Notes: generated by a model not told the origin, from the sequence alone. A DNA stretch of 64,000 nt from Guadua angustifolia (GCA_036346375.1 CM070512.1:43880466-43944465); one strand, 5' to 3'. Counted from the stretch's first letter, positions 24,503-35,048 are shown. Translations and numbers: made by a program.

Positions 24503-24735
24503 ACTACAGGATGACACGTCCTCGCAAGCGGTAGAACCGCTTGGAATACTCTTATTCCAAGCAGTAGGACCGTTTGGAATTCTAATATCTACTGCTTTCT
24601 ATATGGCTGCTTGGAAAAATATTCCAAACGGTATATACATTAAAAGCGGTACTACCGCTAGTAAACCTGTTTTTAAAAGCAATAGTACCGCTTGGGGTAT
24701 TAAAATTTTAAAAGCAGTACGACAACTTTAATAAA
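24503..24735. repeat. CACTA-2 left terminal and subterminal repeats
   Basis: After ACTACAGGAT the sequence carries repeated variants of GCGGTAGAACCGCTTGG, TTCCAAGCAGTAGGACCG and AAAAGCGGTACTACCGCT, palindromic units spaced by 20-40 bp. The same units recur, inverted, at 34210-34435. Confidence 0.65.
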
Positions 24736-25175
24736 AATTTCAAGCTGTACTTGTACTTGCATTTAGCATTCAAGCAACTCAAAAAATGAATACTAAATAA
24801 TTGAACTACCGCTTGGAAAAACAATTGCATTAGTTTAATACATATTTACTTAATAAATGTTCGCCAAATTTATAATAATATCAAGCACACATAACATACA
24901 ATCCAAGCACCATAACATATAATTCCTCGAGAAAGCAACGTACCAAAGTTTCATTATCACAAATCATCCACAGGTACAACATGTGAACATCACCAAAATA
25001 TATAAAGAGCAGAAGTACAAAGATTCTCCCCTCACATGCATGTCACATACATGGACATATACCAAAATATAACTAGAATGCAAAATTTACTCTTCCCACA
25101 GACATGGACATATATATCTATTCGTATGTCCTACATACTTACACCAAAAGTATACACATTAATTAACTAAGCCAC

Positions 25176-25531
25176 TCAACAATTCCCCTTTTCTTCCCTT
25201 TTGGTTGGCTTCTGTTGTTTCTGCAAAAGGATGTTGTTTGCTTCATAAGCATGAGGAAAGAGGGCCTGGCTGCTACATCCAAACTCCAAACTGTCTTCTT
25301 CAGAATTGTCTAGAATGAAATGATCAACAGTCCTGCATATGATCAAACTGTGTTAGAATTGTCTAGAATGAAATGATCCAGTGTCTCGTTTATGTGTAGG
25401 AGCGATTCAATTAGAAAGCTTACCTTAGAATCATTATTTCTTGCAAAAACTCCGCTTTTGAAGAGTCATTAATATGCTCAGTTCTAAGGAATTTTATTGC
25501 AACATCCACATCAAGATAAGTTCCTCGATAT
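25176..25531 (-). pseudogene. Chimeric terminal exons: Raf-like kinase exon joined to an unrelated C-terminal exon
   Basis: The exon at 25531-25424 is open with a good acceptor (CTGCAG) and donor (AG/GTAAGC). It encodes YRGTYLDVDVAIKFLRTEH and AEFLQEIMILR, matching the glycine-loop end, the VAIK lysine strand and the alpha-C region of plant Raf-like ACT-domain (STY-type) kinases. The next open exon in matching phase (25332-25176) begins TVDH, as the kinase would, but then continues with FILDNSEEDSLEFG and ends QKQQKPTKREEKGNC-stop, which is not kinase sequence. The rest of the catalytic domain is absent, so no active kinase can result. It reads as a captured fragment fused to new sequence. 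Confidence 0.65.
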
Positions 25532-25534
25532 CTG

Positions 25535-26224
25535 CAGAAGACAACACAAACGAGACCTTGGTTACTGATCTATCTTGAGTTCTTGCCTAGAACATTAAAA
25601 ATATAGGTCAGTGCACACAGCAAGATGTCTCCACAAGTCACAATGCAGCTGGTTTAATTTCTTGACAGTGTGCCCTTGTGAAGTCATTTCCTTGTGCCAC
25701 TGTCTCGTGTAAAATGGAGGAAAAGAAAGCAGCATACATGACATTGTGCCACTGTCTCCTTAAGCCTCTGCAGAAGAAACCATCTCTCTCTGATATAGCG
25801 TTGGCCAATGTTTTCACTCTAGAAACTCCTCGAAAGCAAGAGTATGTAACATAGCTTACTGATGCTTCACTATTCATAAGAATATACTGAGAAGTACATT
25901 GATAAGTGATAACCAAATTGATAGGTACAGACATACAGCAGTTAAGATGCCAATCGTCAACTTTGAAGTCAAAAAGACTTCAGTTACTTCATCTTATAAA
26001 GTAGGCACTAGATCCATGGATAAATGTCAACATAAAGCTCTAGGTTTTAGACATTCGTCATAAATTAAATACCTACCCTGCGGACTTGGATAATATCAAC
26101 TAAGAAGGGATCCATGCCTTTTTTATATAAAATATAGCATGAAGGATGCACCTCATTGACAACAGGTAGGGGAAACGAAAATAGTTGGTATTTTTTGCCA
26201 TCTCACATTGTAAATGTAATCTGT
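25535..26224. other. Intron-like spacer with unassigned open segments
   Basis: This lies between the kinase exon and the ACT-domain exons. A 98-codon minus frame (25934-25638) is open and partly exon-like (LRRQWHNVMYAAFFSS, GNDFTRAHCQEIKP), but I do not recognise it. The rest is AT-rich. It may be intron of the captured gene or another captured piece. Confidence 0.4.
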
Positions 26225-26462
26225 ACACAACACATGGAGTGGAACTCTTAGTCTCACCTTACTAAGGAGCTTTGGCTTGTCAATAGAGGAAAAAATAATT
26301 TCATGAAGACGGTGGAGTGGAACTCTTAGTCTCACCTTACTAAGGAGCTTTGGCTTGTCAATAGAGGAAAAAATAATTTCATGAAGACGGAGAATCTGTG
26401 TATCTCTCCTGTCTTTTGCTTTGGTGTTCCAGCCATCATTGTTATTCTCACTTCCTCAGCAC
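26225..26462 (-). pseudogene. Captured ACT-domain exon(s) of the same Raf-like kinase, with an internal tandem duplication
   Basis: From an acceptor at 26463 (CTGCAG) the minus strand reads GAEEVRITMMAGTPKQKTG. After a one-base frame change it reads LHEIIFSSIDKPKLLSK, the first strand and helix of the ACT domain in plant STY-type kinases, ending at a GTGAGA donor. The ACT part occurs twice because of a 78-bp tandem duplication. The rest of the ACT domain is missing. With the kinase exon at 25.4-25.5 kb this is the same captured gene in collinear order. Confidence 0.65.
26235..26390. repeat. 78-bp tandem duplication (2 copies) covering the ACT exon
   Basis: Positions 26235-26312 and 26313-26390 are nearly identical. 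The period of 78 keeps the reading frame. Each copy contains the LHEIIFSSIDKPKLLSK exon end and its GTGAGA donor. Confidence 0.9.
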
Positions 26463-27503
26463 CTGCAGTAGATATATATGTCAGTACACAACTATAGCAC
26501 AAAACATCAAGTAGAGTAAGAAATACAAGTAATCCAATTATCTCTTCATCACCTTTAGTATTGCTTACCCAAGAAGCATGTAACGACCAGGAGACTATAA
26601 AGATGCTTCCATTGGCGCAATCATGTAAGGTTTGTGAGGAAAAGTAGTAGCATTTACCAAACATTATGAAGCCAGATATTATGACAATCAGAAGAAGAAT
26701 CAAGCGAAGCCATTAAAAGTTGTTTATAACAACGTTATCTACTTCGAAAAAGACGTAATGATAAACAACTTGAGGACAGGACATCGTCTCGAGTCATTTG
26801 GAGATCGGGAAAATACAACTTTTTATCATTCATTTCTTGACCTTATATAATAAAATTTTACCTTGCTATAGCACTTTTTGCCTACTTGTTCACAAATCGA
26901 GCTTAACATTTTCTGCTCACATCTCACTTAAACTAACATCAAATATAGACAAGCTGCTTTGTAGTGAAATCATGAAAACTCAAATTCATGGACTAAATTG
27001 CATAGACCAATAATCCACTACAACATTTAAAGTACCAGGCTAACAGTCACAATAAGTTTGAATCAACTATCAAGCATCTTGTCACGGATTTTTCATCCTC
27101 ATTCAAATGTAGAAGTGAAATCAAATAACTGTAAAACTTATATAGATTTGTGTCCAGGCATGCAACTTATCTTTTGCAGAAGTCCATTGGTCAAACATCA
27201 AATAGGGCCAGATACAAAGGAAGTGTATATTACGTACTTTCTATGAATAAACCTCATTCATCTAAATTGTGCACAATAAACAACACACGGCTTACAGGGA
27301 TCAACATGAGTCACAATAGTCATGGAAAAACCCAAGCAAAGCAACAAAGGAAATATCAACAAATAATTTAATTCTCCTTTCTCAAAAAGCATGATATTCT
27401 ATAGCATATGCAGAAACTTACTATGGACTAGTAATTGATAAAACACAAACCAAATCTATGCCCAACAAAATGTAAGCAAATGCTATAATACTCAATTACT
27501 CAC

Positions 27504-27596
27504 CCATCGGGTAGTTGAGATCTCGCTCCACCCATGCGTCACATCAGATAGATCTTTTAGTGTTGTTCCAACATATACCAAAGCGAGAGTTATTGG
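27504..27596 (-). pseudogene. Captured exon of a TVP38/SNARE-associated (DedA-type) membrane protein gene
   Basis: This is one open 93-bp exon with acceptor TTGGCAG and donor TGG/GTGAGT. It reads PITLALVYVGTTLKDLSDVT and then HGWSEISTTRW. The VGTTLKDLSD-THGW stretch is characteristic of the plant TVP38/TMEM64-like SNARE-associated Golgi family, from my recollection of the family. No neighbouring exons of that gene are recognisable, so it is a fragment. A K/R/E-rich open segment follows at 27720-27860, where a 50-bp duplication of the TTTCTTGTTTTTCTC type gives low-complexity sequence. Confidence 0.55.
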
Positions 27597-28415
27597 CTGC
27601 CAAAAAATATATGATTTAACAAAGATAGTCGCAAACACCTGATAGTCTAATATCAGCATGTTAAGTAAAAGGTAATAAACTAAGCTGCAAGTTAGCAAAT
27701 GGTAGAGTATCCTGTCATCGGTGACTGCTTTTTCTGTTCTTTCTTGTTTTTCTCTTCTTTCTTTTTCTCCTGACAGGTGAAGTGCATTTCTTGTTTTTCT
27801 CTTCTTTCTTTTTCTCCTCTTTACCACCATCCTTGTAAACTGAGAAAGGGACATCAATCAATGAAGATCATCCAATAAACAAAGTTAGCAACCACGGGAC
27901 TAGATCAAAACTGTAAAATTTGAGATCACTACTACTCGGCAAACAAATCCCTCCTTGCTTGTTGTTAAACATAAATATTTTTACCAAAGAGAGATCAAAC
28001 CGAATAAAACACCCACTAGATAAATATAGAAAGGATATTGAGTGGCGGTTTACTAGATAAGGGCTTACTAGTGTAAGACAGAGTCAAGAAGCTGAAGCAG
28101 CCCCCAATTATAGAAATGAACCAGAGGACTGCAATTGACTGCAAGAAAAATGCTCCAGTAAGATATTGAGCACCAAATTACTTGGAACAGAAAGAAAGGA
28201 AAAAAAAGATAGTAGCACTCAGCTTACCATCAGGTATGTTTTCAGGTCTTTCCCGGAAGCAAACATTACGCAATGTTAAGAAAGCCTCATTGATTTCTTT
28301 CCTCAGAATATGATGATATTACCTCCCAAAACATAATACTCCCAAATAGATAATTTGGTACAAGCTGTAGGTGATCAATTTAGATCAAGTGCCCATAGAA
28401 TTAGATTGAATTGGT

Positions 28416-28647
28416 AATTAACTAGGGATGTAAAAGTGATGAGTAATTAACTAGGGATGTAAAAGTGATGAGTCAAATACACTTAACTAAACCAAAAGTA
28501 TACCCATTAACTAAACCACTCAACAAAAGTTTGTCCTTCCTACTTACACCAAAAGTATACCCATTAACTAAACCACTCAACAAAAGTATGTCCTTCCTAT
28601 TTACACCAAAAGTATACCCATTAACTAAACCACTCAACAATTCCCCT
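28416..28647. repeat. Tandem repeats: 29-bp x2 then 57-bp x2.7
   Basis: TAATTAACTAGGGATGTAAA units occur twice near 28416-28472. From 28494 a 57-bp unit beginning AAAAGTATACCCATTAAC occurs at 28494, 28551 and 28608 (partial). A diverged single copy of the 57-bp unit is at 25144-25191, at the end of the chimeric kinase exon. Confidence 0.9.
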
Positions 28648-28817
28648 TTTTAAGGCCTGAATGTTCTCTTCCAATCTTTAACTCTCTCTCCTTCCCCTTT
28701 CACCTATAAAAAAAGAAGCATTTTCTTCTTAGAATGTGAAAGATGGCATCCAACCAATTGCATACTCAACCATTTTAGCAATTGTTAGGGAGAGGGATAG
28801 ATGCAATACCAACAACT

Positions 28818-28971
28818 TGATTTCTTCCTCCATTAGTTAAAGTGCCTCCAAGGTGCTGATTTCTTCCTCCATTAGTTGAAGTGCCTCCAAGGACCTGATT
28901 TCTTCCTACATTAGTTGAAGTGCCTCCAAGGACCTGATTTCTTCCTCCATTAGTTGAAGTGCCTCCATGAG
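28818..28971. repeat. 39-bp coding minisatellite (4 copies)
   Basis: Units start at 28818, 28857, 28896 and 28935. On the minus strand each encodes GGTSTNGGRNQVL or a close variant, in frame, inside the last open segment of the TNPA-type remnant. Confidence 0.9.
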
Positions 28972-29579
28972 CAACATCATCTTCCATCTACAAAAATCCA
29001 TTTATTTTTCATCATCCCACAAACTTAGCTAAGGAAATGAATGTATACAATATGGTTTACCCTTTTATATGGCCATACGATGGTGCGCCCTTGTGTATCA
29101 CCTATTTTTGTGAGATCATCATATGGTCTTGGTAATATAGCACCCTTTTTCAACACGTAGGTCACAACCACCTCACAATACTCTAGCCCAAGAGGAGTAT
29201 CACCAACGATAGCGATTCGACATGTTCTTTTAATGGTAGCTTTAGCTACCGAACATTCTGTCCTACATCCGAGTACAAAATGACATGCCTTCCCACCTAA
29301 AAGTTTAATTTGAGTTACAAATTAATAATGTAGAAGTATGCAATTTGGTCAAAATAAATGTGAAGTGAATGAATACCCCATGGTTAGTATTTGGTACATC
29401 TTGTCAGTAACGGACTTCCTTCTGCTTATCTATACACAAACAAAACTAACATTTATATGAAGACAAGGGATTGATTATTGTGTAGCTATAAAAGATGAAG
29501 ATATACCTCACTATTTGGAAATCTGTTTTCATTAGCAATTGATCTAGCAACACTTGTCATCACTTGGACTTCTCATATC

Positions 29580-29927
29580 TTGCCAATGTTAACACATATA
29601 TAGATCATTATAAACTACAATAATGATTACGTACATCAATACATAATACTAAATTGCATAATAAGATTGACCTCGACAGAGAGTTGGATGCACGGTGATT
29701 GTGCAGTCAACATTATTCAGCTCCACATTATTTGTATGACTTCTCATATCTTGCAATTAATTAGATCACTACGAGTGCAAAATTATTACATATATAAATA
29801 TATAATACTACAAGAGCAATAAAATTGACTCGACATGGACAGAGAGTTAGATGCATCGCTGGTTGTTCATCTCAGCATTGTTCAGTTCAGCATTATTTGT
29901 ATGACTTCTCAAGCACTGCAATTATTA

Positions 29928-29971
<44 letters not shown>

Positions 29972-30075
29972 CATTATGAACTGCAGTAATGATTAGCGCT
30001 ATAAATATATCATATTGAATTGCACAAAAAAGATTGACCTCGATAGGAGAGTTAGATGCACGGTTGTTGTCTGGT
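29580..30075. repeat. About 165-bp intron-exon unit repeated three times
   Basis: Similar blocks at roughly 29580-29710, 29740-29870 and 29905-30075 each contain a GACCTCGA...GAGTTAGATGCA stretch, a CAGCATTATTTGTATGACTT-like stretch and an AT-rich spacer. They lie in the TNPA-type remnant, so one exon and its intron have been amplified. The third copy carries a (CA)n(TA)n microsatellite at 29929-29971. Confidence 0.7.
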
Positions 30076-30507
30076 TCAACATTATCTGTATGCTGAGATA
30101 GATTGACAGACTTCTTTATCTTTTCCATTTCTTGTAGCACACCTGCTAATTGTTCTTCATGATTATCCAAACGCTCCCTCAAAAGTGCACTCTCTTTTTC
30201 AGCTCTTAGCTTTGCACACAGAGCTAACTGAAGTTTTCATGGACAACCGTTGTTATATACCAAGTGCTATTCACACACTTTTTGCATGGGCATCGAATTT
30301 GATTTCTTTTTGCTGAATTTGTAAAAGCAAACTCTAAGAAACTTTTGACGCCATCCAGATACTTCTTTGAGTGCCTACAATTGTCATTAATTATATTATA
30401 TGCATACCTAGTTAACAAGATGTGTCTATATTTAATTTAATTATAAGTTGTTTAACTTGTACCTCGGCTCACTCATCCAATCCTTATTCATGCTCATGAT
30501 GATTGTC

Positions 30508-33293
30508 CAATGAAAATGAATAGGCGATTGAACTACAATCAGATCAAACCCAAAGTACCAGCTCAATTGATGATATAGACAATAAAACTTGTAGGCAAAT
30601 AAGAGGGTATTTGATCAATCATATACCTTAATGACCGGATGAAGATGGCCAACGCTGCACCTCGCTCGTTCAACCATCATTTGGCAGCTCCTCTCTGCTT
30701 TGCTCGTCGTCTAGGCATGGCTCCCCTCACAAGATACTCATGGAATGTGAATTGTATAGCATTAAAATTTGTGATAAAAATAATCCAACCAAAACATATA
30801 CCGACACAAATAATACAAAACATACGGTCAAACTATGACGTCAGAGAGCATAAACCATATAAAATATCACTAGCACATGACAATTGACAAGTTCCATACA
30901 ACATAGGACATCTTCATATAGCAGTCCACGACCTTTTGCTAACAGATGCACTGCTCGGGACATGCAAAAATCCAATCTTTTTTCCTCACAAGTAATCATC
31001 GGTATGTTTATATCTCCCGTGGCTTGTAGAGCCAAGGACCATAAGGATGCCAAAAGTATCTTGTGCTCCCTTTCTTGGATCGATGATGAAGCCTTCCAGT
31101 TTGTTATAACAAAAAAAAGGTACAAATTTTAAGGGGGACAAGCCAAATGATCAGCTGCAATAATGCAAATCATGCCCCTCCTCCACAGTACATACTATTC
31201 CTTGTCTGCTATCCACTTCCAGGACAGCTACAAGAACAATGATAACCAGAGAAAAATGAAGAAATAGTGGCATCAAATCTTGCTTTTGGATCTGAAATGG
31301 ACTTGTTGTTGCTGGCCACTATCTCTCTGTTTAATATCCCAGCAACTATTATTTCCTCAAAAAAGGACAACAGCTAGGAATATAGGACACTAAAAAAAAT
31401 TTCCCCAAAATAAAACAAAGTAATGCTGTGTTTGATCCCCTAATAAATTCATGACCCCTTTTACGACACGATATACAAAATATATAGATTCATCTCGCAG
31501 CAATCACAGTTCACATCATATAGTTGTAATGCTATCTAAACTTGCCTATTGGGCCAAAATAAAGGTAAAGTATCATGGGTGGGTCAAGCGAAAAAAAATA
31601 TCACCTTCTCCTCAACCGAAATGAGCTTATTGCTTAATATAAGCACATCAAGAAAAGGGACAAACTACTCCCTTGCAAGACAACAACATTCCGTCCTCCG
31701 CTAAAACTAAAATACACCTCACAAAGCTTGATACTTAGAGTAAAATCAGAGACGTTGAAAAAATAGAAAAATTCTGAGTAGAAAAACCTGGAAACTCCTA
31801 TCTGTTGAAACTAAAAACCTGACAAAACTATTCGCTAGAAGAATGGACTGCTAACAAAACTGCTGAATTAAACAAAATCTATTGAAGCCTAAATTTCACT
31901 CCTAAACCAAAGTAAAAAGTTTCTGCTGCAAATAAATTAAGTATCTTTGTTCAATTAACTGATCTGCATACTATTTGTCATAGTAATTTTACTAAAAAGG
32001 AAGAACAATCCGATGTAGCAACTAAACTCTTCAAATTTTCAGTGAAGGATATAGTTACCTGGGTAACTCAACTAGCCAATACTTACTATTTGCACACCAT
32101 CTCTTCTCATATCAATCTCAAACTTGAGTGTGAAGGGCTGACCTTGTATTTGCATAGGCCGACAAAACAATTTGTTTGAGTGAGGGGTTGATCTTGTATT
32201 GTTTTAGTAGTTTAGTTTAGATCTGTGTTTTTGCACAAGCAAACAAAACAATAATTGACCCATACAAAAACTATACTTTCAGGATAAACAAAACTATAGG
32301 TGTAAAACAAAAAGTAATCTTAGCTTATAAAAGAGTCTGTAATAGTAGCTACTTAAACCACCACACTCAACTGACATAACATTAGGATTAGCGACTAACA
32401 AAACATTTGGATTAGCGAACTAACAAAACAATAGAACAATACAATTGGTCAACACAAAACCAACCATTCTCAGCAAGTCTTAAGACCAAACTCACTGTCT
32501 ATATAGCTTGGCAGTGTGAATGTCTAGGATTAGGGAACACTACTATTGTAAGCAGTGAAGCATACAAACAAATATACCATTTTAAGTACACAAGACATTT
32601 GTAATTAGCAAACAAAACAAAACTGTTATTATATGCTAACCAAACATTTATAGTGAATCCTTGTAATATAAAAAGTACAAAACTGTTCGGAATTTGTCAA
32701 TACAAATGCAAATCACTACACCACTACCTTTAGTCAGTCAAGAGGTCGATAATCTAGAAATCACTACACCATTGCCTCAGTCCTCAGTCAGTCAAGAGGT
32801 CCAGAATCTAGAAAGAGAGTTCAATAAGAGTTTCGGGCACAGTGGTATTATTAGTTAATCTAGTAGGGCTCATTTTGCTTCATCAAACCAAAAATTCTTG
32901 GCTAAGAAAAATACAAATTCTAGAAGCATAGCTCATGTTGCTATTAAATATCAATGTAGTATTCAACACTAAGTACTAAATCTTTAATTGAAATAAAAAA
33001 CTAGTACGGCAAACGCAAGTTAAGAAAACACATATGTCCCGTTAAACCATCAAAAGCTTAGTTAATCTAGTAGGGCTCATGTTGCTTCACGTAAGGAACT
33101 TGTCTGCGAACCCAAAACAACCTAGAAAATGTAATCACCGAAAAAAGTCATGTCCGGTCTTCCATCCCTCCCCCTTCTCTCTCTCTCTCACACACATCTG
33201 ATGGGAAAGACGAGACCATGGAATATGACATGAGCAATGCTATACTTACATCGTCGCCTACACTGATCCGATGAATTTCAGCCATCTCAGATA

Positions 33294-33324
<31 letters not shown>

Positions 33325-33600
33325 ACCACACAAATCGAAAAGGGGAAAGGTAAGAGACCATGGAACAGGACACGAGCAACACTACCCTCACCGACGCCAA
33401 GATCTTGATCAAGTTGAATGCGGCCGTTTCTCGATTCCTCCCTCTCCCCTCTGAGCACATGCTGAAGTGAGGAATAGAACCAGTCGAGAAAGGGGAAAAA
33501 AGAAGTAAAAGGAAGTTCTAATGGGTCCGGGTTGAATACAACATCACTGGTCTACTTGAAGAACATTCACTGTGGTAAAATCAAAAGATAGATGATTACG
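30508..33600. other. AT-rich interior of CACTA-2 without a recognisable gene
   Basis: Only short ORFs are present, none recognisable. Visible structure includes a 57-bp-type tandem duplication near 32705-32815 (AATCACTACACCA and GTCAGTCAAGAGGTC repeated), repeated TAATCTAGTAGGGCTCAT at about 32860 and 33063, CT/CA microsatellites at 33175-33195 and 33297-33322, and a diverged duplication of GAGACCATGGAA at 33211 and 33355. The last 200 bp are GC-richer and may be 5' sequence of a captured gene. Confidence 0.5.
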
Positions 33601-33659
33601 TGGTAAACTTGAAGAACATTACCTCGACCAAGGATCGGCGGCAATTGAAGCCCTCCTCC

Positions 33660-34050
33660 CTCCACCACTCGCCTAGAAGCTCTCGGATGCACCAAGAATC
33701 GGGTTCTCGGTGGCGGTCGCGACGCGTCGACGTCCTCCTGCTGAAGGCGATCGTGTCGGTGATGGAGCCGGCGCGGCTGATGGCAATGAGCTTCGACCTG
33801 GTGCAGGAGGTGGGGCGGGTGGTGGCGGACCGGGTGTCCTCCAAGGCAGTGAAAGCGGCGCTGCACATGCTGTGCCGCTTGTGCCCGTGGGGCGGAACCG
33901 CGTCAAGGCCGTGGAGACCGGCGCGGTGGCGGTGCTGGTGGAGCTGCTCCTCGACGAGGGCGGCAGCCAGCGACGAGTTAGCGATGGTGGCCGTCGACCA
34001 CCTCTGCGGGTGTCGGAGGGGCGATCGAGCTGGTGGCGCACCCACGGCCG
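33660..34050 (+). pseudogene. Captured fragment of a U-box/ARM E3 ubiquitin ligase (PUB22/23-like), frameshifted
   Basis: The plus strand reads SVMEPARLMAMSFDLVQEVG, RVVADRVSSKAVKAALHML and CRLCPWG. It then shifts frame to GRNRVKAVETGAVAVLVELL and LDEGGS, and again for ELAMVAVDHLCGC. This is the C-terminal armadillo-repeat region of plant U-box ligases in correct order but in three frames, with no U-box. Intact proteins of the family ubiquitinate targets in stress signalling, and this fragment cannot. It lies just inside the right terminus of the CACTA-like element, in the opposite orientation to the kinase fragment. Confidence 0.7.
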
Positions 34051-34209
34051 GGCGATTTGGGGATTTAGGATAACCCTAAGCCTTGAGGTGCGGTAATGGT
34101 AGTGCGTGGGAGATGTGTGGGGATTTTTTTGATATGGTTGGGAGTTGGGACGGCATGCGTGGCTACGCTGGCCGAGAAAATGTGTGCGCCAAAATTTTCG
34201 TCACCCGCC

Positions 34210-34435
34210 AAACAGCTATTCCAAGCAGTACCACCATCTTAAATAATTTTTCAAAACGATCTGTCTACTTGTGATGATACAACTCTTTCAAAGCGGTACT
34301 ATCGCTAACAATTTGAACCTTTCTAGACGGTGATATTGCTTTTGAAATAAAATTTTATTTGAAGCAGCAGTACCACTTTCAATTTTATTTTTTCCAAGCA
34401 GTTGCAGCGCTAGCAGTAATAGGATATCCTGTAGT
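34210..34435. repeat. CACTA-2 right subterminal repeats and terminus
   Basis: The region contains TTCCAAGCAGTACCACC, TCAAAGCGGTACTATCGC, GAAGCAGCAGTACCACTT and TTCCAAGCAGTTGCAGC units, mirroring those at 24503-24735. It ends ATCCTGTAGT at 34435, the inverted form of the left terminus. Confidence 0.65.
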
Positions 34436-34447
34436 TAATTGGGCGCG

Positions 34448-34680
34448 TGAAATTTTCAGTTCTTTCGCGAGTCCCAAAATACACTTATCCTAATTACATT
34501 TAGGTGGATCCATTTGAATTTTGTCAAAAAATCAATTTTTAGTCAAATTTTGTCAAAAAAATTCAAATTTTAGTTCAACCGTTTCATCCTAAAATTACTC
34601 CAAAATTTCCAAAATAACTGAATTTTGGTGATATCGGTGGGTGCTGAAAAAATTTTAGAACGAAATCCGAAAACCCTGAG
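34448..34680. repeat. Dispersed repeat copy A (partner at 36280-36517)
   Basis: About 230 bp align with 36280-36517 in direct orientation: CCAAAATACACTTATCC, TTTGAATTTTGTC, CAACCGTTTC and GAAAACCCTG-type blocks in the same order, with substitutions and small indels. The two copies flank the MASS-like gene. The repeat could be a diverged LTR edge or a MITE remnant. The family is not identified. Confidence 0.7.
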
Positions 34681-34954
34681 CACGAGGCAGCTCCTCCCTT
34701 GTCGACTTCTTGTTTTGAGAGTCTGGAGTGTTGGATTGTCATCACCCCGGCCGTACACAGCACCAACAATAATATCTTTGTAACCTATACGATTGGCGTT
34801 GGACTACCCGGAGGCTGGCCGTTCAACTCCCTTCCTTCGATCCCAACAACCCGCTCTTTTCGTGCCAAACGCCCAAACACACTCCTATATTAAGACCAAC
34901 CAAAACAACAACGTACGGACGCGAGCTACACAGACACCATCGCTAATTCGCTAC

Positions 34955-34962
34955 TATATAAG
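34955..34962 (+). promoter_or_regulatory. Probable TATA box of the MASS-like gene
   Basis: TATATAAG lies 87 bp before the ATG at 35049, a suitable distance for a start site near 34985-34990 and a short 5' leader. Confidence 0.5.
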
Positions 34963-35048
34963 GTAACTCAGCTTTTGCAAAAACTGACTCGTTCTTGAAT
35001 CCGTCGATCTTCCTTACCGACCACAGAGGGAGATCTGTCGATCGATCG

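Larger units (their letters stand above)
28775..30497 (-). pseudogene. TNPA-type CACTA gene remnant (transposase-associated domain, coiled coil, Tnp1-like domain, repeat tail)
   Basis: On the minus strand, exon 1 (30497-30463) encodes MSMNKDWMSEP. Exon 2 (from 30374) continues HSKKYLDGVKSFLEFAF and RCPCKKCVNSTW, the transposase-associated domain. A later open exon (30227 down to about 30030) gives a charged coiled coil (LRAEKESALLRERLDNHEEQ). After a triplicated exon region, 29299-29060 reads VGDTPLGLEYCEVVVTYVLK and ILPRPYDDLTKIGDTQGRT, the Tnp1/En-Spm-like domain. A last exon (28987-28775) has four 13-residue repeats. I could not find a phase-consistent junction between exon 2 and the coiled-coil exon, so the gene is probably broken. 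It would supply the DNA-binding partner of TNP2. Confidence 0.65.
24503..34435 (-). mobile_element. CACTA-like element 2 carrying captured host-gene fragments (Pack-CACTA-like), about 9.9 kb
   Basis: Both ends read inward ACTACAGGAT (24503-24512 plus; 34435-34426 minus), and each is followed by 200-250 bp with many AAGCGGTA/TACCGCTT and CCAAGCAGTA variants, the terminal and subterminal pattern of CACTA elements. Inside lie a TNPA-type gene remnant and fragments of at least three unrelated host genes with proper splice sites. The outermost bases are not a perfect CACTA (CAACTACAGG and TTAACTACAGG) and I found no 3-bp target duplication. The termini are therefore probable rather than proven. 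Confidence 0.6.

Noticed and set aside
28494..28647. Regular 57-bp repeats considered as a CRISPR array
   Set aside because: No unique spacers are present; units are contiguous, and the genome is a plant.
30841..31132. 94-codon minus ORF and its plus-strand partner
   Set aside because: No recognisable motif, weak codon character, AT-rich intron-like surroundings.
33567..34096. Antisense ORFs of 99-149 codons over the U-box ligase fragment
   Set aside because: They are GC-rich shadows of the plus-strand ARM-repeat sequence, which has clear homology.
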